Source: Ciona intestinalis (lineage: Eukaryota > Chordata > Ascidiacea > Phlebobranchia > Cionidae). Taken from it: DNA of 64,000 nt. Positions 35,335-46,217 of this stretch are shown here, in pieces. Position 1 is the first letter of the stretch. Each line of letters opens with the position of its first letter. The translations under genes were made by a program, and so were the position numbers. Under the pieces are notes generated by a model. It made no database searches. It was given only the letters and a program-made list of their open reading frames with translations, and had not been told where the DNA came from. Where the stretch lies: NCBI RefSeq assembly GCF_000224145.3, contig NC_020179.2, positions 3,747,885-3,811,884 of the forward strand, written 5' to 3'.

Positions 35335-37523
35335 CTTTACTTAAAAAACTAAAAAAAGGTTTAAACATTTATTATTTGTAGTAACAGAAAGAAACAACCT
35401 AACTACTTCGAAATTGAATATTCTATCTTTGTTTACATAAGTAAAGATACTTTAATTCCAAACTTTATTGATTTCATTTTATTTTAAAACGGTTTCGTAT
35501 AAAGTTTGCAAACGTACCGAATGTGTTTTATTTTGTTGTTTTATATCTGCATTTTGAAACAAAGATCGCTTAAGTTTCCTTCATAACAAACTTTAAAAAC
35601 AATCTCTGATAAAAAGGTAGCATCAAAGTATTCGGCATTAAAACTGTAGTTTGTTCGTAGCTGTCTAATTTCCTTGTATACACCTCGAATATCTGCGCCC
35701 TCTCCTAACTAAACCTATGTCCCCACCAAACTAAAGCAAGCAAGACTTTGAATTTACGAGTGCGAACCTCGCAGTTTGAAGCTCCGACCCTCGCGTCTTA
35801 AATCAGTCGCAGTGTGATCTGCTTTCCATCGGTTTCCCACCGCTGTTTTGAAACTCTATTTCGCTTCTTTTTCGGAAAATGGCGCACGGCGAGAGAGCGC
35901 TCGTTTTTATTTCTCGCACGGTACGAACACACAGATGGTGGGGATTGCTGGGAGTTGCATTTGCTTTGTAGCGTCATCATTTCATTTCACAAATTTCCGC
36001 GAACTTGTACAGAAGGATGGGAACACTTTTCATTTTATTTTCTCGTCTCATTTGGTAGTAAACAAAAAAAATCAAAGAATTATAAATCGTATTCTTATAC
36101 GACTTCCATAGACCGTTGTTAATTGTTTAAAACACGAATAGGATATTTGTACATTATGTGCTTAAGGTGTCCCATCTTCCTCCACCATACTCTATATAAA
36201 GAACTCTCGCTTACCTAAATCAGCTACTTAAAATTAAATAACTTTTCTACAATATCTATCTGTGTCCAACTTAACTTGGTTCTTAAGATTCATAAAACAA
36301 TGCTTCGTATAATTTATCTATCGGTGCCACAGCTATAGTGACCCACGAAACAATCAAAAAATGAAAACGCGCGTTAAGTTGTAAAGTTAAAAAGAATAAA
36401 ATTTTCTGCGAAAGATTTTATTTCAAATTTCTCACTGACGTCACCGATCCAACCGCCGACGTAACCAGCTCTGTCACGCGCTTACGCTATTGTGACGTCA
36501 CACAGTGTACTGTAGCCGCCAAACGAAGCGAGAACACGGTTTGGCACGTTTCGAGTATCAGTAACAAATTTGACGCAGCGCCATGTCTTAGTAGGGAGTT
36601 CAAAGGGTAAAATATTTCAAAGCAACATTTTCTTGTTATCACAAATTAATTGGTTTAATTGGAAAACATTCGTTTGCAAACAGTTTACATTGTGTGTTAA
36701 GAAAAGTCTTAAAAAGTCAAAACACCTACAAGAATATACCGTTAGCATATAATATTACGTATTTCCTAGTTGTGGTTTTACCAATTAACAACACTTTTTA
36801 GATTATTGAGGACATGCGAACTTGTAAGTCTATAAATATTTAGTGTTTACTACCAAATAGGATGCTAAAAGAAAGTGAAAACATGAACTATTTCACCCCA
36901 ACCTACTATAACATGCTTCAAATATATATTTTTTTAACACTATCCCTAAAAAAAAAACTTTTTGGGTTTAAAAAGCAATCAGCGATTCGCGATGCGCCGC
37001 TCTGTCACGTGACCTGATAACCAGGTAATCGATGTTCGCGATAATCGCGATCGGATTCTATTATGACGTCATCCCTCCGGGCCCGCTATGTCATCTTCGT
37101 TCATTAGACACGTAATTGAATGATATAAAGCGAAGATTGCATTTTTAGGGAATGAAATCTGCGTTCCTAAGGTCCGAAAGAACAGCAAAAGTAAATAAGG
37201 CCTATTTAAATTTAAAACTTAACAATGTTTTTATTGTATTTTGAAATGAAAAAACTACAAGTACGGTTACGTTTATAAAAGGTGTATCATCCACCACGTG
37301 TTGACACGATTCGCATGAAATCAAATGTAATTTAAATTGTATGGTGTCTGTCGGGGCATGATGGGCAAATTTAAAATAGTAATTCACTTTCAAAATAATG
37401 CGATACGGGTTAGAGTAATGTATCGACTCTGGTCTAAATGCTAGTTCCCTGACATTCCTTGTCGCGTAGGACTTCACCTGTATAATATAGATCTCATTTG
37501 GAGATGTAACGGATCATCAGAGG
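35335..37523. promoter_or_regulatory. Upstream region of the OTP-like gene; repeats and candidate cis-regulatory DNA
   Basis: No supported coding sequence. 35760-36000 is GC-richer and could be the promoter. A MITE lies at 36012-36192 and a diverged relative near 36725-36910. 36420-36560 and 36960-37100 are GC-richer islands with TGACGTCA octamers at 36436, 36493 and 37064, a near-perfect inverted cgcgataatcgcg and an E-box-like cacgtg near 37005. I infer regulatory potential; nothing here proves it. Confidence 0.4.
36012..36192 (-). mobile_element. MITE, TA-target family
   Basis: Interior ttctcgtctcatttggtagt through ttaattgtttaaaacacg, right end ggtgtcccatcttcctccac. Confidence 0.85.
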
Positions 37524-40500
37524 TTATTCTTCTGGCGATTTGAGTCCCAACAAATCAGCCGTACGAATCGGTTTTTCATTTTGTTTAAACGTAGCTTCCT
37601 CGCTGTCTCCCTCTTGCGGTGGTGATTTAATACCTTCTTCGTCCTCAGGTGGCGCTGAGTAGAGACTGATCTGCAAGAATATGAAGCGGCATTTCAGGAA
37701 ACCGTTCGACGATGTTGGAAATCAGAATATGTAAAATGTAAGCACAGTAACATATATCTTGCATGATTCTAAATTTATGTAAATGTTATTACTCAGGTAA
37801 ACTCTCGCGCCTAAAATAGTCACAGAACATTTTCCCGTTCATTTTTAAAACTTTTCCAAAAAGGGTTTCCGAAATGTTGATTAAAAAGATAGACAACCAT
37901 CGGTAAAATATAATAGGTTGGGGGGGATGGAACATCTTTTATTCTAATTTCTTGTTCTATTTGGTAGCAAACAAAAATGTTTTTTTAAAACACTCAGAAT
38001 TGGGATAATATGTGCTAATAGTGTCCCGTCTTTCCCCACCCTATATAAGTTGATTTTCATGTTTTACCTTCATCGTATCTTTAGCCAATGTATTGACACC
38101 ACTCGTGTCCATTTCTTGGTCGTCTCCACCCCTGGTCCTTAAGTATCTACACTTCCCAATATCCGTCCACCCATATTGCATCGTCTTCATCATGAGTTCC
38201 ATTGAAAAGTTTCGAAGGACTGATCTCATAAAGGATGTTTTACGCTTCAGTGGTTTCTTCTCTTCCTCCTCTTTTCTCTTCCTCTCCGCTTCTTCCTCTT
38301 CTGTTTCTTTTTTATCCCTAAAAGTGGAAATTTTTAGGGTCGTAAATTTCAAGACTCCCATTTTTCAAAGCCCCAAATTACACCCTGATATATTTTTAAT
38401 GTGTATCTGGCAAATGTAACTAATAAAGGGGTAAAATACTCTTGGAACAGGCTATAGGTCTAACACGGCAAGAAATATAGTACTGTGGGGTAATATGGGA
38501 CACCGTTGGCCCCTAATTCCCATGTTTTCTAACATGTTCTTTACATTTAACAATGCTGTTTTAGAGTCGCGGGGGCAACGGTTAAATGATTCTGTAAATA
38601 TTCTTTGTTTACCAACAAATGCGACAAGGAAAGCGAATAAAAACATGTCTTGCCTATCCTACTTTATTTGGAATTCATTAACAATTGTGAGGCTTTAAAT
38701 AACGCAGATCAAAACTGGCCGCGTGTAACGCGATTACACACCAACGAACAGCACATGCTGTTCACGACCGGATATATGTTACATAACTTATTTATAAGTT
38801 ACGAGTAACGTGGCCTAAGGGGAACCTATATAGTATACGTTTATCACTCTGCCACGTTTATTGTTTTGTTTTGTTTAAAGTTAAACTAAGAATGCTGTGG
38901 GTTAACGCGTCGTATTACAAAACTTACCAATTAACTATCGCGTCGACCGCTTTAAACAGCGCCTTCTTTTTCACGTCTAGTTCTTCGCCTAGCAACTGTA
39001 TGTCGTACAGTTTTAAACGGCGTTGGTTTTCGTAAAACTGTTGAGGTTTGATGTTATGTAGTTGATCAAGTAAAACTTCTAAACTTGGAATAATTTCGTT
39101 CATTGCTTCGTTTTCCATGCCTGAATTAAACAATGTTTGTAGACATATGGTAACCATTGCAAGTAAACACAGACAGACGAAGCCGCTTAAACGTATTCTC
39201 AACGTCTGTCGGCTCGTCGGTTGAAAACTCCCACAAATAGCAGGTCATACCGCGGGAACTTAATGCGGCATCGCATCCAACAACTCATACTTACCTGACG
39301 AGGGCCTTCACTGCGATCAGGCAGGCAGTGGGTCCAAGGTGAGGCCAGGCCATTGCACATCGGCTTAGCTGACCCTTGCGATTACCCTAAATGTTGGTAA
39401 CTCGGTCGTATAATTTCTGCTAGTGGGGACTGCGTTCGCGCTATCCCCGCCCCAATCTTTAATCCTAGTTTAGCAAAACAAGTACATGAACTTGTGTACC
39501 GTTGTTTGAGGCTGGGCAAGTCTCTGGTCGTTTTGTGCTGCTGGAATTGCTAGAACGCGACGCTCGACGGCATTGTGACGTTTGGCTTCTAGTTGTTTGA
39601 GAACTGCGAAAGATGTTTTGTTTAATATAAAGTAAAGTTAGAATATTTATTGGTATAATCTTGTATCGTTACAGACGTATATACCGTTATTAAAAAGTGT
39701 ATTATTTCAATATATAAAACAATTTCTAACCGTTTAGTTTTATTTTTTTCAACTTTGTTGGACGTTAGCTTTTTAACCGTTTCCTCTGTCTCGTTTTCTT
39801 CTTTAATGACGTATAAAGGGGGTGTGACGTCACTTTCATCTTTTTTCGTGTCTTCTTCAGTCTTATTGTCTGTTTCACCTTTCGTTTCGTCATCGTCTTG
39901 ACAAATATTCTGCATTTATTTGCAACTAGTTTATTATAAAAGTATTTTGAATTACGTTATCTATTTTTTTAAAATTGGTTAATTCTTAATTGATCTCTTC
40001 CCTTTATTAGTGGCACCATTGGTTAGTATGTGGGTATAAACAACTGTATAGTCCTGTGTGGGAAAGATGAGACACCTTTAGCATATAATTTCAAATATTC
40101 TAATCGTGTTTTAAACAATTAGAAACGACACATGGGAGTCGTGAGGAAACGGTTTTATAATTCTTTGGTCGTTTTTGAAAATAAAATGAAAAGGTGCCCT
40201 ATCTTCCCCCACCCTACCACATAATAACAACATAGAGACTTCTATTGATTTCCAGCTATCACACAAACCTGTTGGTTGCGAAGTAACCGTCTGTATTTGT
40301 CAGCAAATTTCTTCTTCTGAAGATCATTTTCCATTTCTTTGATTTCTTCTTCCGTAAGATAAGATTGAATACGACTTACACGTTTCGTTAATCGTCGATA
40401 GTTCACCTAATTGAGTGGTTTTTAACTCAGTCGTTAAAAGTTCCAGCAAAACTTTGCCATTCCCCGCTGTAAATTCTGCCCGTTTTCATAAAATGGTAAT

Positions 40501-41013
40501 TAAATTTTAATACATTTGACCGTTAATCTTTTATATCCTAAGGTGTGGTAAAGACGGGACACCTTTAGTACATCATATCCAAATATCCTGATCGTGTTTT
40601 AAACAAATAATAACGGTCTATGGGAGTCGTGAGGATACGGTTTTATAATTCCTTGAATGTTCTTTTTTACTACCAAATGAGACGAGAAAATACAAAAAAA
40701 TGTGTTCCACGTACCCCAACTGTATCTGTTATACTCCAGACTAGCCGATACATTGTTAGGAATACTATACCTGCACGCTCTTAGAATAAAGATCGATCAG
40801 CTTCAAAATCCAAACTTCTTCTTCTCCCAACATCCTTTGTTTTTTCCACAGTTGCTCCAACTCCTGGTAATTCCTCCTCAGAGCGATGTTCTCGTTCGCC
40901 GTCGACCCGAGTCCTAGCCGAGGCTTTCCAACATTATCCAGTTCAAGATTCCCGCAACTGATTTCCGTGTTACAAGTTTCGCTTTCAGATGGTGAGTGAC
41001 CATTAAGCGCCAT
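37524..41013 (-). CDS. Unrecognised charged coiled-coil protein
   Basis: Seven minus-strand exons join in phase: 40771-41013, 40269-40406, 39731-39909, 39500-39603, 38928-39120, 38068-38317, 37524-37670; 417 aa. I do not recognise the family. Residues about 45-125 are helical and charged (ELEQLWKKQRMLGEEEVW, RLTKRVSRIQSYLTEEEIKEME). Residues 128-220 are acidic then Ser/Thr/Arg-rich and probably disordered. Residues 222-285 are helical (IIPSLEVLLDQLHNI, GEELDVKKKALFKAV). These are followed by an E/K/R-rich run, a block MMKTMQYGWTDIGKCRYLR that looks like a folded, possibly conserved segment, and an acidic tail. There is no signal peptide or membrane segment. Exon 4 is the weakest: another frame is also open and looks more helical, but only the chosen frame fits both neighbouring phases. 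Confidence 0.68.
37911..38046 (-). mobile_element. Internally deleted MITE
   Basis: Left end ataggttgggggggatgg, right end gtgtcccgtctttccccacc; the central part is shortened. It lies in the coiled-coil gene intron between exons 6 and 7. Confidence 0.8.
38480..38672 (+). mobile_element. Diverged MITE
   Basis: tactgtggggtaatatggga, then gagtcgcgggggcaacggtt and tctttgtttaccaacaaatg, keep family order; the termini are eroded. Confidence 0.65.
39287..39450 (+). ncRNA. U1 spliceosomal snRNA gene
   Basis: A 164-nt U1 snRNA, the same length as human. It opens with ATACTTACCTG, which pairs with 5' splice sites. Stem-loop I has a perfect CACTGC/GCAGTG upper stem and a GATCAGGCAG loop. Stem-loop II carries the U1A-binding ATTGCAC loop closed by AGGCC/GGCTT. 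An Sm site (AATTTCTG) and a terminal stem-loop (GTGGGGACTGCGTTCGCGC) follow. A match to the snRNA 3' box (GTTTAGCAAAACAAG) begins 18 bases after the end. The gene lies in an intron of the minus-strand coiled-coil gene, in the opposite orientation. The intact loops and compensated stems argue for a working copy. Loop I differs from the usual GATCAYGAAG at two positions. Confidence 0.95.
39468..39482 (+). promoter_or_regulatory. snRNA 3'-end processing box downstream of U1
   Basis: GTTTAGCAAAACAAG fits the animal snRNA 3' box pattern (GTTT, short spacer, AAA then an AG-ending purine-rich tail), placed about 18 bases after the predicted U1 end, where such boxes lie. Known from vertebrate snRNA genes; its use here is inferred. 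Confidence 0.6.
40050..40217 (+). mobile_element. MITE, TA-target family
   Basis: Ends tgtgtgggaaagatgagaca and the inverse cctatcttcccccaccctac, with the typical interior. Confidence 0.85.
40537..40733 (+). mobile_element. MITE, TA-target family
   Basis: aggtgtggtaaagacgggac, interior tcctgatcgtgttttaaaca; the right end is diverged (gttccacgtaccccaactgt). Confidence 0.8.
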
Positions 41014-43410
41014 ATAAATGAAGCCTTTCCCCTGGTAATCAGTATAGAGTGATATTTTAACTATAACGTGTGAGTATTTACTATCTTTTTCGATATTTAG
41101 TATGCATTAAACATATGGTATTTATAACCGCAACTGAATAACTATTATAGTAGGGTGGGAAAAGACTAGACACCTTTAAAACGTAGTATTTAAATATCCT
41201 GATCGTGTTTTAAACAATTAACAACGGTATATGGAAGTCGTAAGGATACGGTTAATAATTATTTGAATGTTCTTTGTATACTACCAAATGCGACGAGAAA
41301 ATAAAATGAAAAAGTGTCCCATCTTCTCCCATCCTATTATATATATTTCTGAACGCTCTGGTTTTAGAAATCTAGCCTTTTTAATTATTTTGTTTATAGT
41401 TTTCTTAAATTAACAACAAGATCAGAATCATACTACAGCTTCTTAATTATACATATTTAACTAGTTGCTTATAATTATTTCTTACAGGAAATGTTACACC
41501 TCTAGCCGACATACAAATTTAGACTCTCATGGAAACACATTGAGATGGGGTTTCGGGATAATGGAGCGAAAATAAATAAAACCACAATACACAAAGCGGA
41601 AACGACAATGAGCACCGGGTAAAAATTGATTTGACATTTGATGATATATATCCACTAAACCACAATACCCTAGCATACACTAATTCATCTAATCCTGACA
41701 GAACTAAAGACTTCAAATTACTTAAATCAATGAAGGCCGAACATGGCAACCGCACTGTTAACAATTGGGTCCAGAAACCGACTGAAAGCCAATGAGAAAC
41801 ACTTGCGGACACTTCAACACGGCAGCTGGTCAACCCGGCGGTGGCAGATACGACGCTAATTCGCCTTTGCTCGATCTTGAGAGCCCCACTTAATTGTACT
41901 CGTACATGTATCTTGTTAAAAAACACACTTCAGTTTGTTATTGAGAAAGTGGGCATTAACGTGTAATCGTACCCAAAAGGTGTTTAAATTTACCATTGTA
42001 TTTTTATGCATTTTTTTGTCTTTTTATCGTATTTTATATTTTAAAATGTTCAGCACAGAACGTCTGTCAAATTCGCTCTTTGCCTGTTATAGAAAAAAAA
42101 AGAAACCAAAAAAAGAAAAATTATTAAGCCACGTAACGGTAATTAACTATAAAAATCATATATTGTTAAATATCACGAGCGCCATAGTTCACCTGGAGCA
42201 GTAATCTTGGTGTACAGAGAAGCGAAACAAAGAAATCAGCCAAATTTCGACACACGTTGATGTATAACAACATGGCAAACATATGTAAAAACTAGAATAA
42301 TACCCCCAATAGTTTGTACTTTATCAATAATTTTGCAAACCAAACACTTAGCAAGTTTTTCGCAAACTGTGTCATTGTCGTTGCACGTAGTGAAGTCGAC
42401 TACTCGTGCTNNNNNNNNNNNNNNNNNNNNNNNNNNNNNNNNNNNNNNNNNNNNNNNNNNNNNNNNNNNNNNNNNNNNNNNNNNNNNNNNNNNNNNNNNN
42501 NNNNNNNNNNNNNNNNNNNNNNNNNNNNNNNNNNNNNNNNNNNNNNNNNNNNNNNNNNNNNNNNNNNNNNNNNNNNNNNNNNNNNNNNNNNNNNNNNNNN
42601 NNNNNNNNNNNNNNNNNNNNNNNNNNNNNNNNNNNNNNNNNNNNNNNNNNNNNNNNNNNNNNNNNNNNNNNNNNNNNNNNNNNNNNNNNNNNNNNNNNNN
42701 NNNNNNNNNNNNNNNNNNNNNNNNNNNNNNNNNNNNNNNNNNNNNNNNNNNNNNNNNNNNNNNNNNNNNNNNNNNNNNNNNNNNNNNNNNNNNNNNNNNN
42801 NNNNNNNNNNNNNNNNNNNNNNNNNNNNNNNNNNNNNNNNNNNNNNNNNNNNNNNNNNNNNNNNNNNNNNNNNNNNNNNNNNNNNNNNNNNNNNNNNNNN
42901 NNNNNNNNNNNNNNNNNNNNNNNNNNNNNNNNNNNNNNNNNNNNNNNNNNNNNNNNNNNNNNNNNNNNNNNNNNNNNNNNNNNNNNNNNNNNNNNNNNNN
43001 NNNNNNNNNNNNNNNNNNNNNNNNNNNNNNNNNNNNNNNNNNNNNNNNNNNNNNNNNNNNNNNNNNNNNNNNNNNNNNNNNNNNNNNNNNNNNNNNNNNN
43101 NNNNNNNNNNNNNNNNNNNNNNNNNNNNNNNNNNNNNNNNNNNNNNNNNNNNNNNNNNNNNNNNNNNNNNNNNNNNNNNNNNNNNNNNNNNNNNNNNNNN
43201 NNNNNNNNNNNNNNNNNNNNNNNNNNNNNNNNNNNNNNNNNNNNNNNNNNNNNNNNNNNNNNNNNNNNNNNNNNNNNNNNNNNNNNNNNNNNNNNNNNNN
43301 NNNNNNNNNNNNNNNNNNNNNNNNNNNNNNNNNNNNNNNNNNNNNNNNNNNNNNNNNNNNNNNNNNNNNNNNNNNNNNNNNNNNNNNNNNNNNNNNNNNN
43401 NNNNNNNNNN
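41014..43410. other. Gene-poor stretch ending in a 1-kb assembly gap
   Basis: Contains a MITE (41146-41342) and moderately GC-rich DNA at 41519-41926 with a 135-codon open frame on the minus strand that I could not tie to any family. 42411-43410 is a run of exactly 1000 N, probably a nominal gap size; it hides the 5' part of the first GTPase gene of the array. Confidence 0.6.
41146..41342 (+). mobile_element. MITE, TA-target family
   Basis: tatagtagggtgggaaaaga to the inverse tcccatcttctcccatccta, flanked by TA-rich bases. Confidence 0.88.
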
Positions 43411-45750
43411 AGAAGTGACGACAGCCGAATTCCTTGGGAGGTTTATAGTTACTTCTGCTAAATATATATATAACATAAATACCAGCATGATGCGGCGGCG
43501 AAGGATGTGGTTGAGTAACAGGTCGAACAAACAGGATTTGCCGCATTTCTAGCAGTGGTTCTTAATTATATGTTAATTCATTTACCACTATAATTAACAC
43601 AGATATGGATGACGATTTTTTACAACAAGTTGACGAAGTTGCCAGATGCTTATTTCATCCCAATCGACTGGTGATAAAGCGATTAAACGGTAAAGTCGTA
43701 ACTGGCGAACAAATCATTAACCTTGCTTTAGAGTATTCAAAGATACTAAGCAGTGGGAAAATGCCGAAAGTGGAAGCTTTTCATGTGGTAATATTGTGTT
43801 TTGAAAGATAAAAATTCATATGGGTTTATCTTGTTACCTGATTAGGCTAGCAAGAAAGCAGAATGTTTTAAACAAATCAAGCAAATTGAAGTAGAGTCCA
43901 TAGCAGCCATGGAAACGAAGGTTTGTTAGCTTAGCAGTTTAATATTAAACTAATCTGGTGCTTTATTCCAGGTTGGGGACAAGTACATGGACCCAAAAGA
44001 ATTAGAAGAAATTCAACGAGAACATCTGGCCAAAGCTTTAAAAAATTATGAAAAATATGTTAGCGATAATTTCGAGGAAGATGAAAGCAATGACCTGCGT
44101 AAGCAAATGGAGAAAAACATTCGAGTTGCTTTTATAATAATACATTCTAAAAACGACAATAGAAAGGTAAAAACAAAATTGTTTCGAAACAAATACATAA
44201 TTAAAATTGCTGCAGGCTCTCACAAAGAATCTGGTATGTGACCAAGCATCTTTAATGGCACAAGCTTGTAAAGAAGATCTGATTAAGGTAGTGCTTCGTT
44301 TCATTTTTATGCAGATTACTGTATTGTGTAAATGACCTTTGTGTTACGCTTTCTGAGTCTATTCATTATAAATTGTGCGAAGGAGATTGATCAATATGCT
44401 CATGAAGAAACCTATAGCAGACATGCAGAAAGAACATTCAGTAGATCTCGCTCCGATTTTTTTCGTACAGCAAGCAACAAGTTCGGCATTAAATTAGTTG
44501 CAGAGTTTGCCGAAGCAATACGAATCGTGTTCGAAGGTAAACAAGAAGAATTTAAGTCTGAAACTCTAAAAAACAGGTGAGGCTTTGCGGTGATCGTGAC
44601 AGGAAAACAGCGTCTAAACTACGTATACCGTATATTTTCAAAATATACGAACAATTTAAAGTGGTACGCATGTTTTAAAATACTTCAACTATGATCCCGA
44701 ATGGTTCCTGAAATAAACAGTTATATAAACACCTTAACATATTTTGTTGAGCATCCTTTTTCTAAATCTTTTGCAGCCATAATTTATAATTACGTTATTC
44801 AGGAGAAGTATGAAGGCAAAGAAATAAGGGCAAGAATTGAAAACCAAAATAAACTCGACTTTGTAAAAGTCTTTGAGCTGGGAATTGTACACGGGTATAA
44901 CATAAGAGTTATATTTTGCAATGATAATTTTTGCAGAAAATTAAATCAATGTTGTGATTTATTATTAAATATGTATAAAGCTACACTTATTTTCGCAATA
45001 CAATTTTGGTATGTTTATACTTGAAGCAATCGTAGCTGATTTAAAATAACGAAATAAATTCAAAGCCAGTCAAAAAAATTGTTTTTAAGAGTATATGGTA
45101 ACAGCAAACGTAGTAAGATTAAACCATTATAATATAAAACAAATCGTTTCCGAGCTGCACGTGATTATTCATCATTCTACAGTCCCAAATCACTCTTATA
45201 TTTATATTACTTGCAATGCATATATCACTCTTCACTTCAACGCAAAAATGATAAAATGGCATAGAAAATTAAATTACTGCTAAATATTTGTCAGTTAATA
45301 ACCGATAGCATCGGTAGCAAGAGTTTGTAACTAGGGTACGACCACAGAAGCCAATTTTAGGCGCCAGGCTCTTTGTTTATCAGAACAAACAATAATCATT
45401 ATATATATGATGTTGCTGCCAGACAAACCAAAGATGAATGTTGCTCAAATAAAAACGATTTTTGCTCTATATTATGCAAGACAAAACTTTCTAGGTGGCG
45501 ATAAAAAGAGTTGAGAAAACTAACCACGAAACTGACAACCTATTTTCAACAGATAATTAATGAAATATGTCAAAGCGTGGTACTGGCACCACACTTTTTA
45601 CCTTTTATAAACACGTATGGTTGTGTATATTTTAAACTGCTTCACATAGAGGAAGTACTGGACAGTGATATATTAGTCAGAAGTCAGGCGAAAATTACAA
45701 AGATGCTGAAATCGGAAGAAGAAAGCAAAGAGGCAAAGGAAACGTTTTAA
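43411..45750 (+). pseudogene. Atlastin-like GTPase gene A: 3' part only, probably decaying
   Basis: The gap removes the GTPase exons; only the last 30 bases of the exon-6 equivalent remain (43411-43440). Recognisable exons: 43603-43787 (first helical segment), 43846-43920 and 43972-44166 (module 1), 44216-44287 and about 44383-44576 (module 2). Lengths 185, 75, 195 and 72 match gene B. Module 2 then ends in a phase-2 donor instead of phase 0, and every splice I tried into the next candidate exon (near 44803) meets a stop; reading through also stops at 44578. Near 45494-45750 two further stretches (VEKTNHETDNLF, then RSQAKITKMLKSEE) resemble the family C-terminus. The exon-6 donor also does not give the needed phase. 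A shortened functional protein cannot be excluded because the 5' half is missing. Confidence 0.6.
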
Positions 45751-46217
45751 AACAGCAGTTACTAGAACACCGGATCCGCGCTATATTTAAAACTCAAAAT
45801 GGTGGTAGGTGGTGCTAAAGACAGTTGATGGGACAGGTGCGATCTCGAAAAAAAGTACTGAACAGAGCAAACAGAGGGTTGGTGTGAGAGGTTTAAACGT
45901 GGTACTTGCAGTGTAGGTTTAGCAGTAGTTAGATAAGTAATCGTTGTAACAGACAATTTACAAAAGCGAGTAGTAGCAACGTGTGTAGAGTACACGGGTA
46001 TAGTTATGGGTATTAAAAAGTGTGTGGTGCGGGACGCTAATCTGACGGCCTACCGCCATACTGACCAGACTGCCGTGGTCTTTCTTCTCTAGTTTACCTA
46101 GTAGGGACTTTAATTCACTGGCACGAGAATATGCGGGCATGTATAAATTACCTTTTAAATACTCACAGTTTCAGGATAGGATATTTATACAGTTTAACTA
46201 AGAGCAGAAACTAAAGT
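45751..46217. other. Spacer upstream of GTPase gene B; nothing recognised
   Basis: 467 bp with no supported exon. It should contain the promoter and 5' UTR of gene B. A tttatacag acceptor-like site lies about 27 bases before the start codon, allowing a 5' UTR splice or trans-splice. Confidence 0.4.

Noticed and set aside
39500..39603. Alternative helical reading frame of coiled-coil gene exon 4 (LKQLEAKRHN...)
   Set aside because: It looks more protein-like, but it cannot be joined in phase to exons 3 and 5 with any GT-AG pair I could find.
41519..41926. 135-codon open frame on the minus strand in a moderately GC-rich patch
   Set aside because: No family resemblance, no splice-site support, and an alternative open stretch on the plus strand is equally long in part. 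Not enough to call a gene.
42236..43552. Very long open frames (351-436 codons) over 42236-43552 on both strands
   Set aside because: They consist almost entirely of the 1000-N gap; only short flanks are real sequence.
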